A stretch of DNA of 64,000 bases from the NCBI RefSeq assembly GCF_030296615.1, contig NZ_AP027732.1, forward strand, positions 62,001 through 126,000. The letters are read 5' to 3'. Source of the DNA: Frondihabitans sucicola. Its GTDB lineage: Bacteria > Actinomycetota > Actinomycetes > Actinomycetales > Microbacteriaceae. The notes below the pieces were generated by a model, which had not been told where the DNA came from, ran no database searches, and was given only the letters and a program-made list of their open reading frames with translations. Positions 57,050-64,000 of the stretch are shown here, piece after piece. The stretch's first letter is position 1, and every line of letters begins with the position of its first letter. The position numbers and the translations under genes are program-made.

Positions 57050-57850
57050 GTGGACAACTTGAGACATCAGGATCGAACGAGACAGGTCGTCGTCGCCGCC
57101 TCGGCTCTCATCGCGATCGTCGGCTCGTTCGTCGGATCCGGCGTGCTCTTCGGCACACCGATCAATCGGGCCGCGGACGGAGCACTCGCCGCCGACGCGA
57201 CACTCGTGGCGCCCGGGACAGGCGCGTTCCAGATCTGGGGTCTCATCTATCTCGGCCTCGTCGCGTACGCCGTCTGGCAGTTCCTGCCCGCTCAGAAAGA
57301 AGCCGGGCGGCACCGCCGGCTCGGCTATCCCGTCGCGCTGTCGCTCCTCCTCAACGCGGCGTGGATTCTCAGCATCCAATTCGATCTGCTCTGGCTCAGC
57401 GTTCCCGTGATCGCGGCCCTGCTCGTCGTCCTGGTCGTGGCGTTCCGGCGTGCTGTCGAGACGCGATCCGCGGGCGCAGTCGACAGTGTCGTGACCGACG
57501 GCACGATCGGGCTCTATCTCGGCTGGGTCTGCGTCGCGACGGCGGCCAACATCACGGCGTGGCTCACCGCCACCGGATTCCGAGGGGCCGGCATCGCTCC
57601 TGAGGTGTGGACGATCGTCATCATCGCCGTCGCCGCAGCCGTCGGGATCGTCATCGCCACCTCTGGACGCGGCCGCCTGGCACCGATGCTGTCGCTGGGG
57701 TGGGGCCTGACGTGGGTGGCCGTCGCTCGTCTCGGCAACGGTCTGCACTCGACTCCGACTGCGGTGGCCGCGATCGTTGCAGTCGTCATCGTCGTTCTCG
57801 CCACGGTCGCCCTGCGGGTGAAAGCCTCCCGCGGGAGCCGACCCGCCTGA
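57050..57850 (+). CDS. TspO/MBR-like tryptophan-rich membrane protein
   Basis: 266 residues, strongly hydrophobic, seven or eight segments, with Trp in IWGLIYLGLVAYAVWQFL, LNAAWILSIQFDLLW and GWGLTWVAVAR. The pattern fits the tryptophan-rich sensory family in an extended form (classical TspO is about 160 residues with five segments). Start: GTG 57050. Function unknown; porphyrin or stress signalling is the family theme. Confidence 0.6.
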   Translation: MDNLRHQDRTRQVVVAASALIAIVGSFVGSGVLFGTPINRAADGALAADATLVAPGTGAFQIWGLIYLGLVAYAVWQFLPAQKEAGRHRRLGYPVALSLLLNAAWILSIQFDLLWLSVPVIAALLVVLVVAFRRAVETRSAGAVDSVVTDGTIGLYLGWVCVATAANITAWLTATGFRGAGIAPEVWTIVIIAVAAAVGIVIATSGRGRLAPMLSLGWGLTWVAVARLGNGLHSTPTAVAAIVAVVIVVLATVALRVKASRGSRPA

Positions 57851-57977
57851 CCAGGCTGCCCGGCCTCTGGACCACCCCTGATCGGACCACCGGGTACAAA
57901 CCGTGAAACGCAGGATCTCCCGAGCGTAGGCATGACTGCATCCGCCGGATCAGCCGGCGCAAGAAGTGAGGAACGCA

Positions 57978-58334
57978 ATGGCACACGGAGTAGCAACGGT
58001 CTGGGTACCCGTCACCGACATGAAACGGGCGGTCGCGTTCTACCGCGACTCCCTCTGCCTCGAGGTGAAGAGCGAAGGCGAGGACTGGTCGGAACTGGAC
58101 GTCGGCGGTCTGATGATCGGGCTGAACGCCCGCGAGGACGCACAGGTCTCCACATCGGGCGGAGCCGTCATCACGTTCCAGCCCGACGGGAGCATCGAAG
58201 AGGAGCGCGACGACCTGGTTGGTCGAGGCGCCGACATCCGGGGTGAGATCAGCGAGCACCCGTGGGGCCGCATCCTGCCCTTCAAGGACTCCGAAGGCAA
58301 CGACCTCCAGCTGTACAGCCCGCCGAAGGCCTGA
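57978..58334 (+). CDS. VOC/glyoxalase family protein
   Basis: 118 residues, one betaalphabetabetabeta pair: VWVPVTDMKRAVAFYRDSL at the start and FKDSEGNDLQLYSPP at the end. I chose the ATG at 57978 (GAGG upstream) over 57966. Possible role in dioxygenase-like metabolism or small-molecule resistance; no partner gene gives a hint. The stretch 58335-58472 after it holds no convincing gene. Confidence 0.88.
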   Translation: MAHGVATVWVPVTDMKRAVAFYRDSLCLEVKSEGEDWSELDVGGLMIGLNAREDAQVSTSGGAVITFQPDGSIEEERDDLVGRGADIRGEISEHPWGRILPFKDSEGNDLQLYSPPKA

Positions 58335-58472
58335 GGGACAACGCCGTGACGGATCTCTCCGACGTTCGATGGAACGACGAGGCTCGCGCCGAGATCCTCG
58401 ACGATGCTCGAGCCCCTTCGTCGGCTCGCGGTGCCGCGAGTCCGCGAAGAGTGTCGTGGAGTCTGCGCCTCG

Positions 58473-58742
58473 TCAGGCGCCGCTGTCGGGTTTCGGATGT
58501 CCGGGGATCGAGTCGCCAGACAGGTTGAGCTCCGACTCGTCGACTTCGATATCACCCCCGTCATCCGGTCCGCCCGTCCCGGGCAGAGTGACGACGGCAT
58601 CCTGATTCGTCTCGTCGTCGACGGCCGCTGACTCTTCGACCGGCGACTCCTGGAGGTCGTCGGTCGTCGTGTCGGACCGCGGGCTGTCGAAGGTGGGATC
58701 GTCGCTGTCGCGTCGGTCGGGGGCACTGTCGGACGGGGTCAT
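58473..58742 (-). CDS. acidic disordered hypothetical protein
   Basis: 89 residues, starting MTPSDSAPDRRDSDD, dominated by Asp, Glu, Ser, Thr and Pro, no structure expected except at the end (IEVDESELNLSG). It recalls the two small acidic proteins at 29421-29701. No function known. Confidence 0.55.
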   Translation of the reverse strand: MTPSDSAPDRRDSDDPTFDSPRSDTTTDDLQESPVEESAAVDDETNQDAVVTLPGTGGPDDGGDIEVDESELNLSGDSIPGHPKPDSGA

Positions 58743-58898
58743 TGCGCGCCTTTCATCGGGGTGGAAGGTGAACGGTACGCGTCGGCCCCTGGGCTAATGG
58801 GTGACACCGACGAGCCCGGGCGCCAGGCGAAGACGGTCGCCATACCTGCTCGCGTAGCTCGGCCGCCGCCCGCCGCCCGCCTTCCGCCGCCCCCTGCC

Positions 58899-58979
58899 GG
58901 AAATCGAAGGGGATTTCGTGCCTCGGCCACACGCCAGGCGGCGCAACCGGGCGTCCAGCGAAAATGCCCTTCGATTTCC
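58899..58979. repeat. palindromic repeat element, copy 2
   Basis: 81 bp, same orientation as copy 1. The ends pair as GGAAATCGAAGGGGATTT and its near complement (58961-58979) with one mismatch. The centre ACGCCAGGCGGCGCAAC is almost identical to copy 1. Region 58743-59032 otherwise holds only GC-rich repeats. Confidence 0.85.
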
Positions 58980-58982
58980 GGA

Positions 58983-59027
58983 GGGGCGGGGCGGGGCGGG
59001 GCGGGGCAGGGCAGGGCAGGGCAGGGC
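58983..59027. repeat. pentanucleotide microsatellite
   Basis: GGGGC five times, then AGGGC four times, directly after repeat copy 2 and 6 bases before the ROK stop. The G-runs could form a G-quadruplex. Copy number may be misassembled. Confidence 0.85.
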
Positions 59028-59032
59028 GGAAA

Positions 59033-60007
59033 CTAGGGCGCCACGCGGAGCGTCTCGAAGCGAGCCCGGGCGGCCGACCCGAGCGTGACGGCGTCGGCCC
59101 CGAGGCCGGCCCGCTCCAGCCGGATCGGGGCACCGCTGACCGGCGGCTGGCTTTCGAGCGACTCGCGGATGAGACGGCCGAGGAGGTCCCAGGAGTGCGT
59201 GACACCGCCGCCGACGACCACGGTGGCGACGTCGAGGAGCCCGACCGTGATCAGGATCCCCCGCGCGACCCCGGCAGCGGCATCGGCGAGGACGCCCAGC
59301 GCGACGAGATCGCCCTCGGCGGCTCGCTCGCCCACGACTCTGGCCGTGATGGGATCGGTGCCCGAGAAGGCGCCCGCGCGCTCCTCGTAGCGCCGGGCGA
59401 TGGATCGCCCCGAGGCCAGCGTCTCGAGGTGGCCGCGACCGCCGCAGGTGCACGGATCGTCGCTGAAGCCCGGGATGTGGCCGATCTCTCCGGCCGCACC
59501 GCGCGGCCCGTCCCAGAGGCGGCCGTCCAACCAGAGCGCTCCGCCGACGCCGGTGCCCAGCGTGATGCCGAGAGCCTCGGACGCACCGGCGATGGCACCG
59601 GTGTTGACCTCGCCGCGGAGGAACGCGTTGACGTCGTTGTCGAGGTAGGTCGGGGCTCCGAGACGATCACCGAGGATCCGGGTGACCGGGAAGCCCGACC
59701 AGCCGGTGAACGAATCGCTGGCGACGAGGATCCTGCCTTCCACCGCGTCGACGACGCCCGCGGCGCCGACCCCGACCCCGCTGAGCGGTCGGCCGTCGGC
59801 GAGGCCGGCCACGAGGTCGCCGGCGACCCGCACCATGGCCTCTCCGGAGACGCGTGCGGGCGTCGCCGCGTCGGCGCGGGCCAGCACGGTCAGGTCGGCG
59901 TCGCAGAGGACCGCCTGGGTGGTGGTCCCGCCGATGTCCACTCCGGCGAAGAGGGCGTCGGGGGAGGCGCGCTGGTCGCCCGAAACGAGGTGGTCGGTGG
60001 AGCTCAT
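59033..60007 (-). CDS. ROK family sugar kinase
   Basis: 324 residues. ATP-binding FAGVDIGGTTTQAVL, sugar-site LDNDVNAF and GEIGHIPG, then CTCGGRGHLE. The ROK zinc motif CxCGxxGC has His in place of the last Cys. No N-terminal HTH, so an enzyme, not a repressor. Overlap with the ABC ATPase start (ATGA) suggests phosphorylation of a sugar released from an imported oligosaccharide or glycopeptide. Confidence 0.9.
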   Translation of the reverse strand: MSSTDHLVSGDQRASPDALFAGVDIGGTTTQAVLCDADLTVLARADAATPARVSGEAMVRVAGDLVAGLADGRPLSGVGVGAAGVVDAVEGRILVASDSFTGWSGFPVTRILGDRLGAPTYLDNDVNAFLRGEVNTGAIAGASEALGITLGTGVGGALWLDGRLWDGPRGAAGEIGHIPGFSDDPCTCGGRGHLETLASGRSIARRYEERAGAFSGTDPITARVVGERAAEGDLVALGVLADAAAGVARGILITVGLLDVATVVVGGGVTHSWDLLGRLIRESLESQPPVSGAPIRLERAGLGADAVTLGSAARARFETLRVAP

Positions 60008-61704
60008 GCGTGATCCTGCTCGAGGCTTTCCGTGGTGGTGACTGCGGCGAGCGCGGCGAGGCGGGCCTGGCGTCGGTCTCGCTGGACGATCGGGTCGGGG
60101 ACGGGGACGGCCGCGAGAAGCCGTCGCGTGTAGTCGGTGGTGGGGTCGACGAGGGTGTGCCCGGTGAGGCCCTGTTCTTCGATCCGACCATTGCGCATGA
60201 CGACGACGCGCGAGCAGAAGTCTTGGACGACGGCGAGGTCGTGGGAGACGAAGAGGCAGGCGAAGCCCAGGTGCGATTGCAGTTCGCCGATCACCTCGAG
60301 GACCGATTTCTGCACGCTGACGTCGAGGGCGCTCGTCGGCTCGTCGGCCACGAGGAGACGGGGCTTGAGAACGAGGGCTCGAGCGAGGCTGACTCGCTGG
60401 CGCTGACCGCCGGACAGCTCCCTCGGTGCGCGCCAGGCCATGGACGCCGGCAGCCGCACCGCTTCGAGCGCCTCGGCGACGAGGCGGGCGCGCTCGGCTC
60501 CACCGATTCCACGGCGGTGCACGCGGAGGGGTTCGGCGATGATCTCGCCCACGCTCATGCGCGCGTCGAGCGAGGCAACGGGATCCTGGAGGACGACGCC
60601 GATTCCGCTCTGAAGCGTGCGGCGTGCCCGGCCGCGCAGGGTCCGGAGATCCTGCCCGAAAAGCCCGACGGCTCCGGAGGTCGGCTTGATGAGCCCCAGC
60701 GCGACTCGCGCGGCCGTCGACTTGCCGGATCCCGACTCGCCCACCAGCCCCACGGTCTCGCCGGCGCGGACGTCGAACGAGACGGAGTCGAGCGCGTGGA
60801 CCGTGTGTGCTCCGCGCCCGAAGCGGACCGTGACATCGGTGAGCGAGATGACGGGCTCGGCCGGAGTCTCGGCGGCCGTACCCGCGTCCGAGTCGAATTC
60901 CGTCGACAGTCGAGGAACGGCGGCGAGGAGACCTTGCGTGTACTCGTGCTGCGGAGTGAGGAGAACCTCCTCCACCGAGCCGGTCTCGACGATCTCCCCG
61001 CGCAGCATCACGGCGACGCGATCGGCGAAGTCGGCGACCACGCCCATGTTGTGGGTGACGAGCAGGACGCCGGTCCCGGTGTCGACCGCCAGCTTCCGCA
61101 GGAGTTCGAGGATCTCCGCCTGGACGGTGACATCGAGCGCCGTCGTCGGCTCGTCGGCGATCAGGAGCCGCGGCGAGTTGGCGATCGCCATGGCGATCAC
61201 GACGCGCTGACGCTGACCTCCGGAGAGCTGGAACGGGAACGCCGACGCGCGGGAGTCCGGATCGGGGATGCCGACCCGGCGCAGCAGGTCGACGGCTTCC
61301 GCGAACGCGTCGGCCTTCGAGACGGGCCGGTGGTTCCGGACGACCTCGGCGATCTGCCAGCCGATCCTCGTCAGCGGGTCGAGTGCTGTCGCGGGCTCCT
61401 GGAACACCATCGAGACGGTGGATCCGCGAACTCCCCGAAGCGCGCCCTCGTCGGCCGACACGATGTCGAGGTCACCGACGACGATGCTCCCGGAAGCGGT
61501 CGCGTTGTTCGACAGGAGCCCCATCGCGGCGAGCGCCACGGAGCTCTTGCCCGAGCCGGACTCGCCGACGAGCGCGAGCGTCTCGCCAGGGCGGACGTGG
61601 AGGTCGACGCCTCGCACCGCGTGGACCGTGCCGGACTCCGTGGAGAAGTCGATCCCCAGGCCCTGGATCTCCAGGATCGGCTTGCTGACGTCGGTCGTCG
61701 TCAT
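60004..61704 (-). CDS. fused DppD-DppF-type ABC ATPase
   Basis: 566 residues with two complete nucleotide-binding domains: Walker [10 protein letters not shown] and GESGSGKST, signatures LSGGQRQRV twice, Walker [12 protein letters not shown] and [11 protein letters not shown]. It energises the Dpp/Opp-type importer encoded with it. Such importers carry peptides, nickel or oligosaccharides; the ROK kinase next door favours a sugar. Confidence 0.94.
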   Translation of the reverse strand: MTTTDVSKPILEIQGLGIDFSTESGTVHAVRGVDLHVRPGETLALVGESGSGKSSVALAAMGLLSNNATASGSIVVGDLDIVSADEGALRGVRGSTVSMVFQEPATALDPLTRIGWQIAEVVRNHRPVSKADAFAEAVDLLRRVGIPDPDSRASAFPFQLSGGQRQRVVIAMAIANSPRLLIADEPTTALDVTVQAEILELLRKLAVDTGTGVLLVTHNMGVVADFADRVAVMLRGEIVETGSVEEVLLTPQHEYTQGLLAAVPRLSTEFDSDAGTAAETPAEPVISLTDVTVRFGRGAHTVHALDSVSFDVRAGETVGLVGESGSGKSTAARVALGLIKPTSGAVGLFGQDLRTLRGRARRTLQSGIGVVLQDPVASLDARMSVGEIIAEPLRVHRRGIGGAERARLVAEALEAVRLPASMAWRAPRELSGGQRQRVSLARALVLKPRLLVADEPTSALDVSVQKSVLEVIGELQSHLGFACLFVSHDLAVVQDFCSRVVVMRNGRIEEQGLTGHTLVDPTTDYTRRLLAAVPVPDPIVQRDRRQARLAALAAVTTTESLEQDHA

Positions 61705-61705
61705 C

Positions 61706-62593
61706 TCAGCGTCCCTTCACGTCGAACACGTCGCGAAGGCCGTCTCCGATGGCGTTGAATGCGCAGACCACCAGGATCACGGCGAGCCCGGGAGGCAGGA
61801 TCAGCCACCAGCGACCGGAGTAGGCGGCCGTCAGACCCGCGCTCAGCATGCCGCCCCAGTCGGTCGCCGGTGCCTGGACGCCGAGCCCGAGGTAGCTGAC
61901 ATAGGCGACGAGCAGGATCGCGTCCGCCACCTGGAACGTCGCCGCGACGACGATCGTGGAGACGCTGTTGGGCAGGACGTGGCGGGTGATGGCGCGGCCG
62001 TGGCCGCCGCCGATCGCCCGAAGGGTCAGGACGTAGTCGCGGTTCTTCAGCGACAGCGTCTCGGCGCGGATCAGGCGCGACGGCACCAGCCACGAGACGA
62101 GCCCGAGGATCAGGATCAGGCCGGACAGCGACGGCGTGGAGATCGCCGAGATGACGAGCAGGATGAAGAGGGCCGGGATCGCGATGCCGGCGTCGACGAC
62201 GCGCATCATGACCGTGTCGACCCATCCGCCCGCGTAGCCGGCGACCGCACCCCAGAGGGTTCCGATCACGGTGGCGAGGAGCCCGGCCGCCAGGCCGACG
62301 AGCAGCGAGACCTTGCCGCCGTACATGAGGCGGCCGAGCTCGTCGTGACCTGTGGCGTCGGTGCCGAGGGGGTGCGCGCCGGAGGGTGCCCGGTTGGCGC
62401 TCGACAGGGCGGTGTGGAGCTGATCGGTCGGGTGGACGAACGGCCCGACGAAGCAGAACAGGATGAACAGGATCACCACGACGAGGCCGACGACGGCGAT
62501 CCGGTTCGCGAGGAAGCGGCGGATCGCGAGGCGGGCCCCGGTCGCCCCGGCGACGTCCGCCGGGATGCCGGTGTTCTGGATGACGGCGCTCAT
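61706..62593 (-). CDS. Dpp/Opp-type ABC permease, DppC type
   Basis: 295 residues, six segments after a long N-terminal arm, with HPLGTDATGHDELGRLMYGG typical of DppC. EAA-like loop LTLRAIGGGHGRAITRHVLP. The ATG at 62593 overlaps the partner permease stop; the next gene starts one base after its stop. Confidence 0.93.
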   Translation of the reverse strand: MSAVIQNTGIPADVAGATGARLAIRRFLANRIAVVGLVVVILFILFCFVGPFVHPTDQLHTALSSANRAPSGAHPLGTDATGHDELGRLMYGGKVSLLVGLAAGLLATVIGTLWGAVAGYAGGWVDTVMMRVVDAGIAIPALFILLVISAISTPSLSGLILILGLVSWLVPSRLIRAETLSLKNRDYVLTLRAIGGGHGRAITRHVLPNSVSTIVVAATFQVADAILLVAYVSYLGLGVQAPATDWGGMLSAGLTAAYSGRWWLILPPGLAVILVVCAFNAIGDGLRDVFDVKGR

Positions 62594-63549
62594 GCGCGAC
62601 CTGCTTTCACGCGGGGGTCGATGATCGTCTGGAGCACGTCGGCGAGGAGCGTGCCGACGACCGTGGCGACGGAGATGATCAGCACGCAGCCGAGGAGCAC
62701 CGGGTAGTCGGACGACTGCGCCGCGTTCCAGAAGAGCAGGCCCATACCGGGGTAGTTGAAGAGCTGCTCGACGACGAGGGAGCCTCCGAACAGCACGGGA
62801 ACGTAGTAGCCGAGCATTGCCACGACGCTGGTGAGCGAGTTCCGGAAGACGTGACGGACCAGGATGCCCGTCCCGCTCGCTCCACCGGCGCGAGCCGTGC
62901 GGACGTAGTCCTCGCCGAGGTTCTCGAGCGTCGACGACCGCATGTACCGGCTGAAGACGGCGACCATCGCGGCGGCTCCGGTGACGACCGGCAGCACGAG
63001 CGCCTGCGGCTGCGCGAAGACGGAGGCGAGCGTGTCGCCTCCCGGCGCCGTGGACGGGAACAGCCGGATCGTCTGACTGAACACGATGATGAGGATCAGT
63101 CCGAGGAAGAAGGCCGGCGCCGAGTAGGCGACGAAACTGACCGTGGTGATCACGTAGTCGATCGGACGGTTCCGCCTCGCGGCCTGCCACATGCCCAGCG
63201 GGATCGCGATGACGAGGGCGACGACCGCCTGCAGGATCGTGAGGACGAGCGTTTTCGGCAGGCGCTGGACGATGAGCTGGGCGACCGACTGGTTGTACGT
63301 GTACGAGACACCCAGATCACCTCGGAGGAGCTGCCCGAGGTAGATGACGTACTGGACGACGAGAGGCTTGTCGAGCCCCTGCTCGCGGTTGAACTGGGCG
63401 AGCTGCTGGGGCGTGGCTTGCGCCCCGAGGATCCCGCGAGCGGGACCCCCGGGGAGGGAGTGGAGCAGACAGAAGACCACCACCGTCACGATGAAGATCA
63501 CCACGACGGCTTGGAGTAGCCGACGCAGAAGGTAGAGGGTGGTGGCCAT
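62590..63549 (-). CDS. Dpp/Opp-type ABC permease, DppB type
   Basis: 319 residues, starting with LYLLRRLLQAVVVIFIVTVV as usual for DppB, then FNREQGLDKPLVVQYVIYLG and the loop DYVRTARAGGASGTGILVRH. Overlaps DppC by ATGA; 14 bases behind the binding-protein gene. Confidence 0.94.
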   Translation of the reverse strand: MATTLYLLRRLLQAVVVIFIVTVVVFCLLHSLPGGPARGILGAQATPQQLAQFNREQGLDKPLVVQYVIYLGQLLRGDLGVSYTYNQSVAQLIVQRLPKTLVLTILQAVVALVIAIPLGMWQAARRNRPIDYVITTVSFVAYSAPAFFLGLILIIVFSQTIRLFPSTAPGGDTLASVFAQPQALVLPVVTGAAAMVAVFSRYMRSSTLENLGEDYVRTARAGGASGTGILVRHVFRNSLTSVVAMLGYYVPVLFGGSLVVEQLFNYPGMGLLFWNAAQSSDYPVLLGCVLIISVATVVGTLLADVLQTIIDPRVKAGRA

Positions 63550-63563
63550 TCGCTACTGTCCCC

Positions 63564-64000
63564 TTACTTCCAGGACCACTGCGCGGGGTGGAACGAGGCG
63601 AGGGAGTCCTGTGTGAATCCGCCGAGGCCGTTCTTGATGACGGAGACCTGGTAATCGGGTGCCGGGAGCCAGATCACGGGGAGGTCCTTGGCGAGGGTCG
63701 CCGAGTAGTTCTGGATCGCGGCGTTCGTCGACGAGGTTGTGCTCTCGTCGATGAGCGAGTCGACGGCCGCATCGCTGTACTGGCCGAAGTTCGCGCCACC
63801 TCCGGTCTGGAACAGCGGGTCGCCGGTCGGGAAGGCGCTGAAGTACCAGGATCCGGCTGTCCCGAAGAACGACAGCTGCCACGAGCAGATCGACTGCGAC
63901 GCGGTGCACTGCGGCGTCTGCGACAGGACCGAGTTGACCGGGGCCGTCTTGATCGTGAAGTCGATGCCGGCCTTGGACAGCGAGGACTGGATCGCGCTCA
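63564..64000 (-). CDS. family 5 solute-binding protein (start beyond window)
   Basis: The last 145 codons of the binding protein are visible, ending PAQWSWK and TAA at 63564-63566. LPVIWLPAPDYQVSVIKNG near the end and the conserved place before the DppB-type permease support the call. The N-terminus and signal peptide lie right of the window. Confidence 0.88.
   Translation of the reverse strand, partial: SAIQSSLSKAGIDFTIKTAPVNSVLSQTPQCTASQSICSWQLSFFGTAGSWYFSAFPTGDPLFQTGGGANFGQYSDAAVDSLIDESTTSSTNAAIQNYSATLAKDLPVIWLPAPDYQVSVIKNGLGGFTQDSLASFHPAQWSWK

Noticed and set aside
56108..57748. Long open frame extending through the palindromic repeat and opposite the TspO-like gene
   Set aside because: Upstream of 56767 it is charged, low-complexity sequence antisense to a better gene; only the part from MSAGQVHG on is permease-like.
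58346..58528. Short plus-strand ORF after the VOC gene (starting VTDLSDVRWNDEAR)
   Set aside because: The first 20 codons look protein-like but the rest turns into arginine/serine-rich noise opposite the acidic-protein gene; no support beyond the start.
1..64000. tRNA, rRNA, CRISPR array, phage or insertion-sequence genes
   Set aside because: No cloverleaf, rRNA segment, regularly spaced repeat, integrase or transposase was recognised on either strand; a tRNA and Rfam scan would be decisive.

Overview
The window is GC-rich (roughly 68-70% by eye), tightly packed and rich in ATGA/GTGA gene overlaps. This fits an actinobacterium. A 107-residue protein at 22980-23303 looks like the short DUF7882-type protein I associate with Microbacteriaceae, so that family is the best guess; the genus cannot be fixed. 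No rRNA, tRNA, CRISPR array, phage or transposase gene was seen.

Layout. (1) 1-7048: a complete-looking L-fucoside module: alpha-L-fucosidase (cut by the left edge), sugar ABC importer, L-fuconate dehydratase, an acylpyruvase-type hydrolase and an SDR dehydrogenase, arranged around a 21-bp inverted-repeat operator (5252-5272). (2) 7089-12839: a MarR/MFS exporter pair with a leaderless promoter, then a TetR regulator, an MFS carrier and a GH13 alpha-glucosidase that share one operator sequence. (3) 12840-18290: a gluconeogenic block (PEP carboxykinase, a 51-residue coupled ORF, a long GapB-type GAPDH) opposite a RamB/ScfR-like regulator. (4) 18326-22836: TetR/quinone reductase pair, alpha/beta hydrolase, lipid kinase, PAP2 phosphatase. 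(5) 22980-27002: a light and c-di-GMP module: heme oxygenase, then a bacteriophytochrome-GGDEF diguanylate cyclase, with one c-di-GMP-I (GEMM-type) riboswitch in front of the operon and a second one just behind it, controlling a protein that resembles a TetR ligand-binding domain without a DNA-binding domain. (6) 27122-29701: AI-2E-type permease, phosphomannose-isomerase-like cupin, two tiny acidic proteins.

(7) 29747-48053: a large acyl-CoA catabolic regulon. A minus-strand run of sixteen genes (cyclase, branched-chain-type ABC importer, TetR, two acyl-CoA dehydrogenases, two enoyl-CoA hydratases, acyl-CoA ligase, MaoC, SDR, thiolase, thioesterase) diverges from a plus-strand run (FMN nitronate monooxygenase-like enzyme, EtfB, EtfA, membrane cytochrome b). 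The two runs share a perfect 11-bp-arm palindrome at 44279-44304. The substrate is unknown. (8) 48084-56767: enoyl-CoA hydratase, TetR plus unknown gene, PQQ-type sugar dehydrogenase lipoprotein, and an FtsX-type ABC exporter with two ATPases and one permease of about 1048 residues. (9) 56768-64000: two copies of an 80-bp palindromic repeat, TspO-like and VOC proteins, then a ROK kinase behind a Dpp/Opp-type ABC importer cut by the right edge.

Quality warning. Fourteen genes look broken. Twenty apparent frameshifts were counted, and every one is repaired by adding exactly one base, mostly in runs of four or five G or C. This looks like homopolymer undercalling in the assembly, not widespread gene decay. 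Those genes are listed with repaired lengths and should be read as probably intact.
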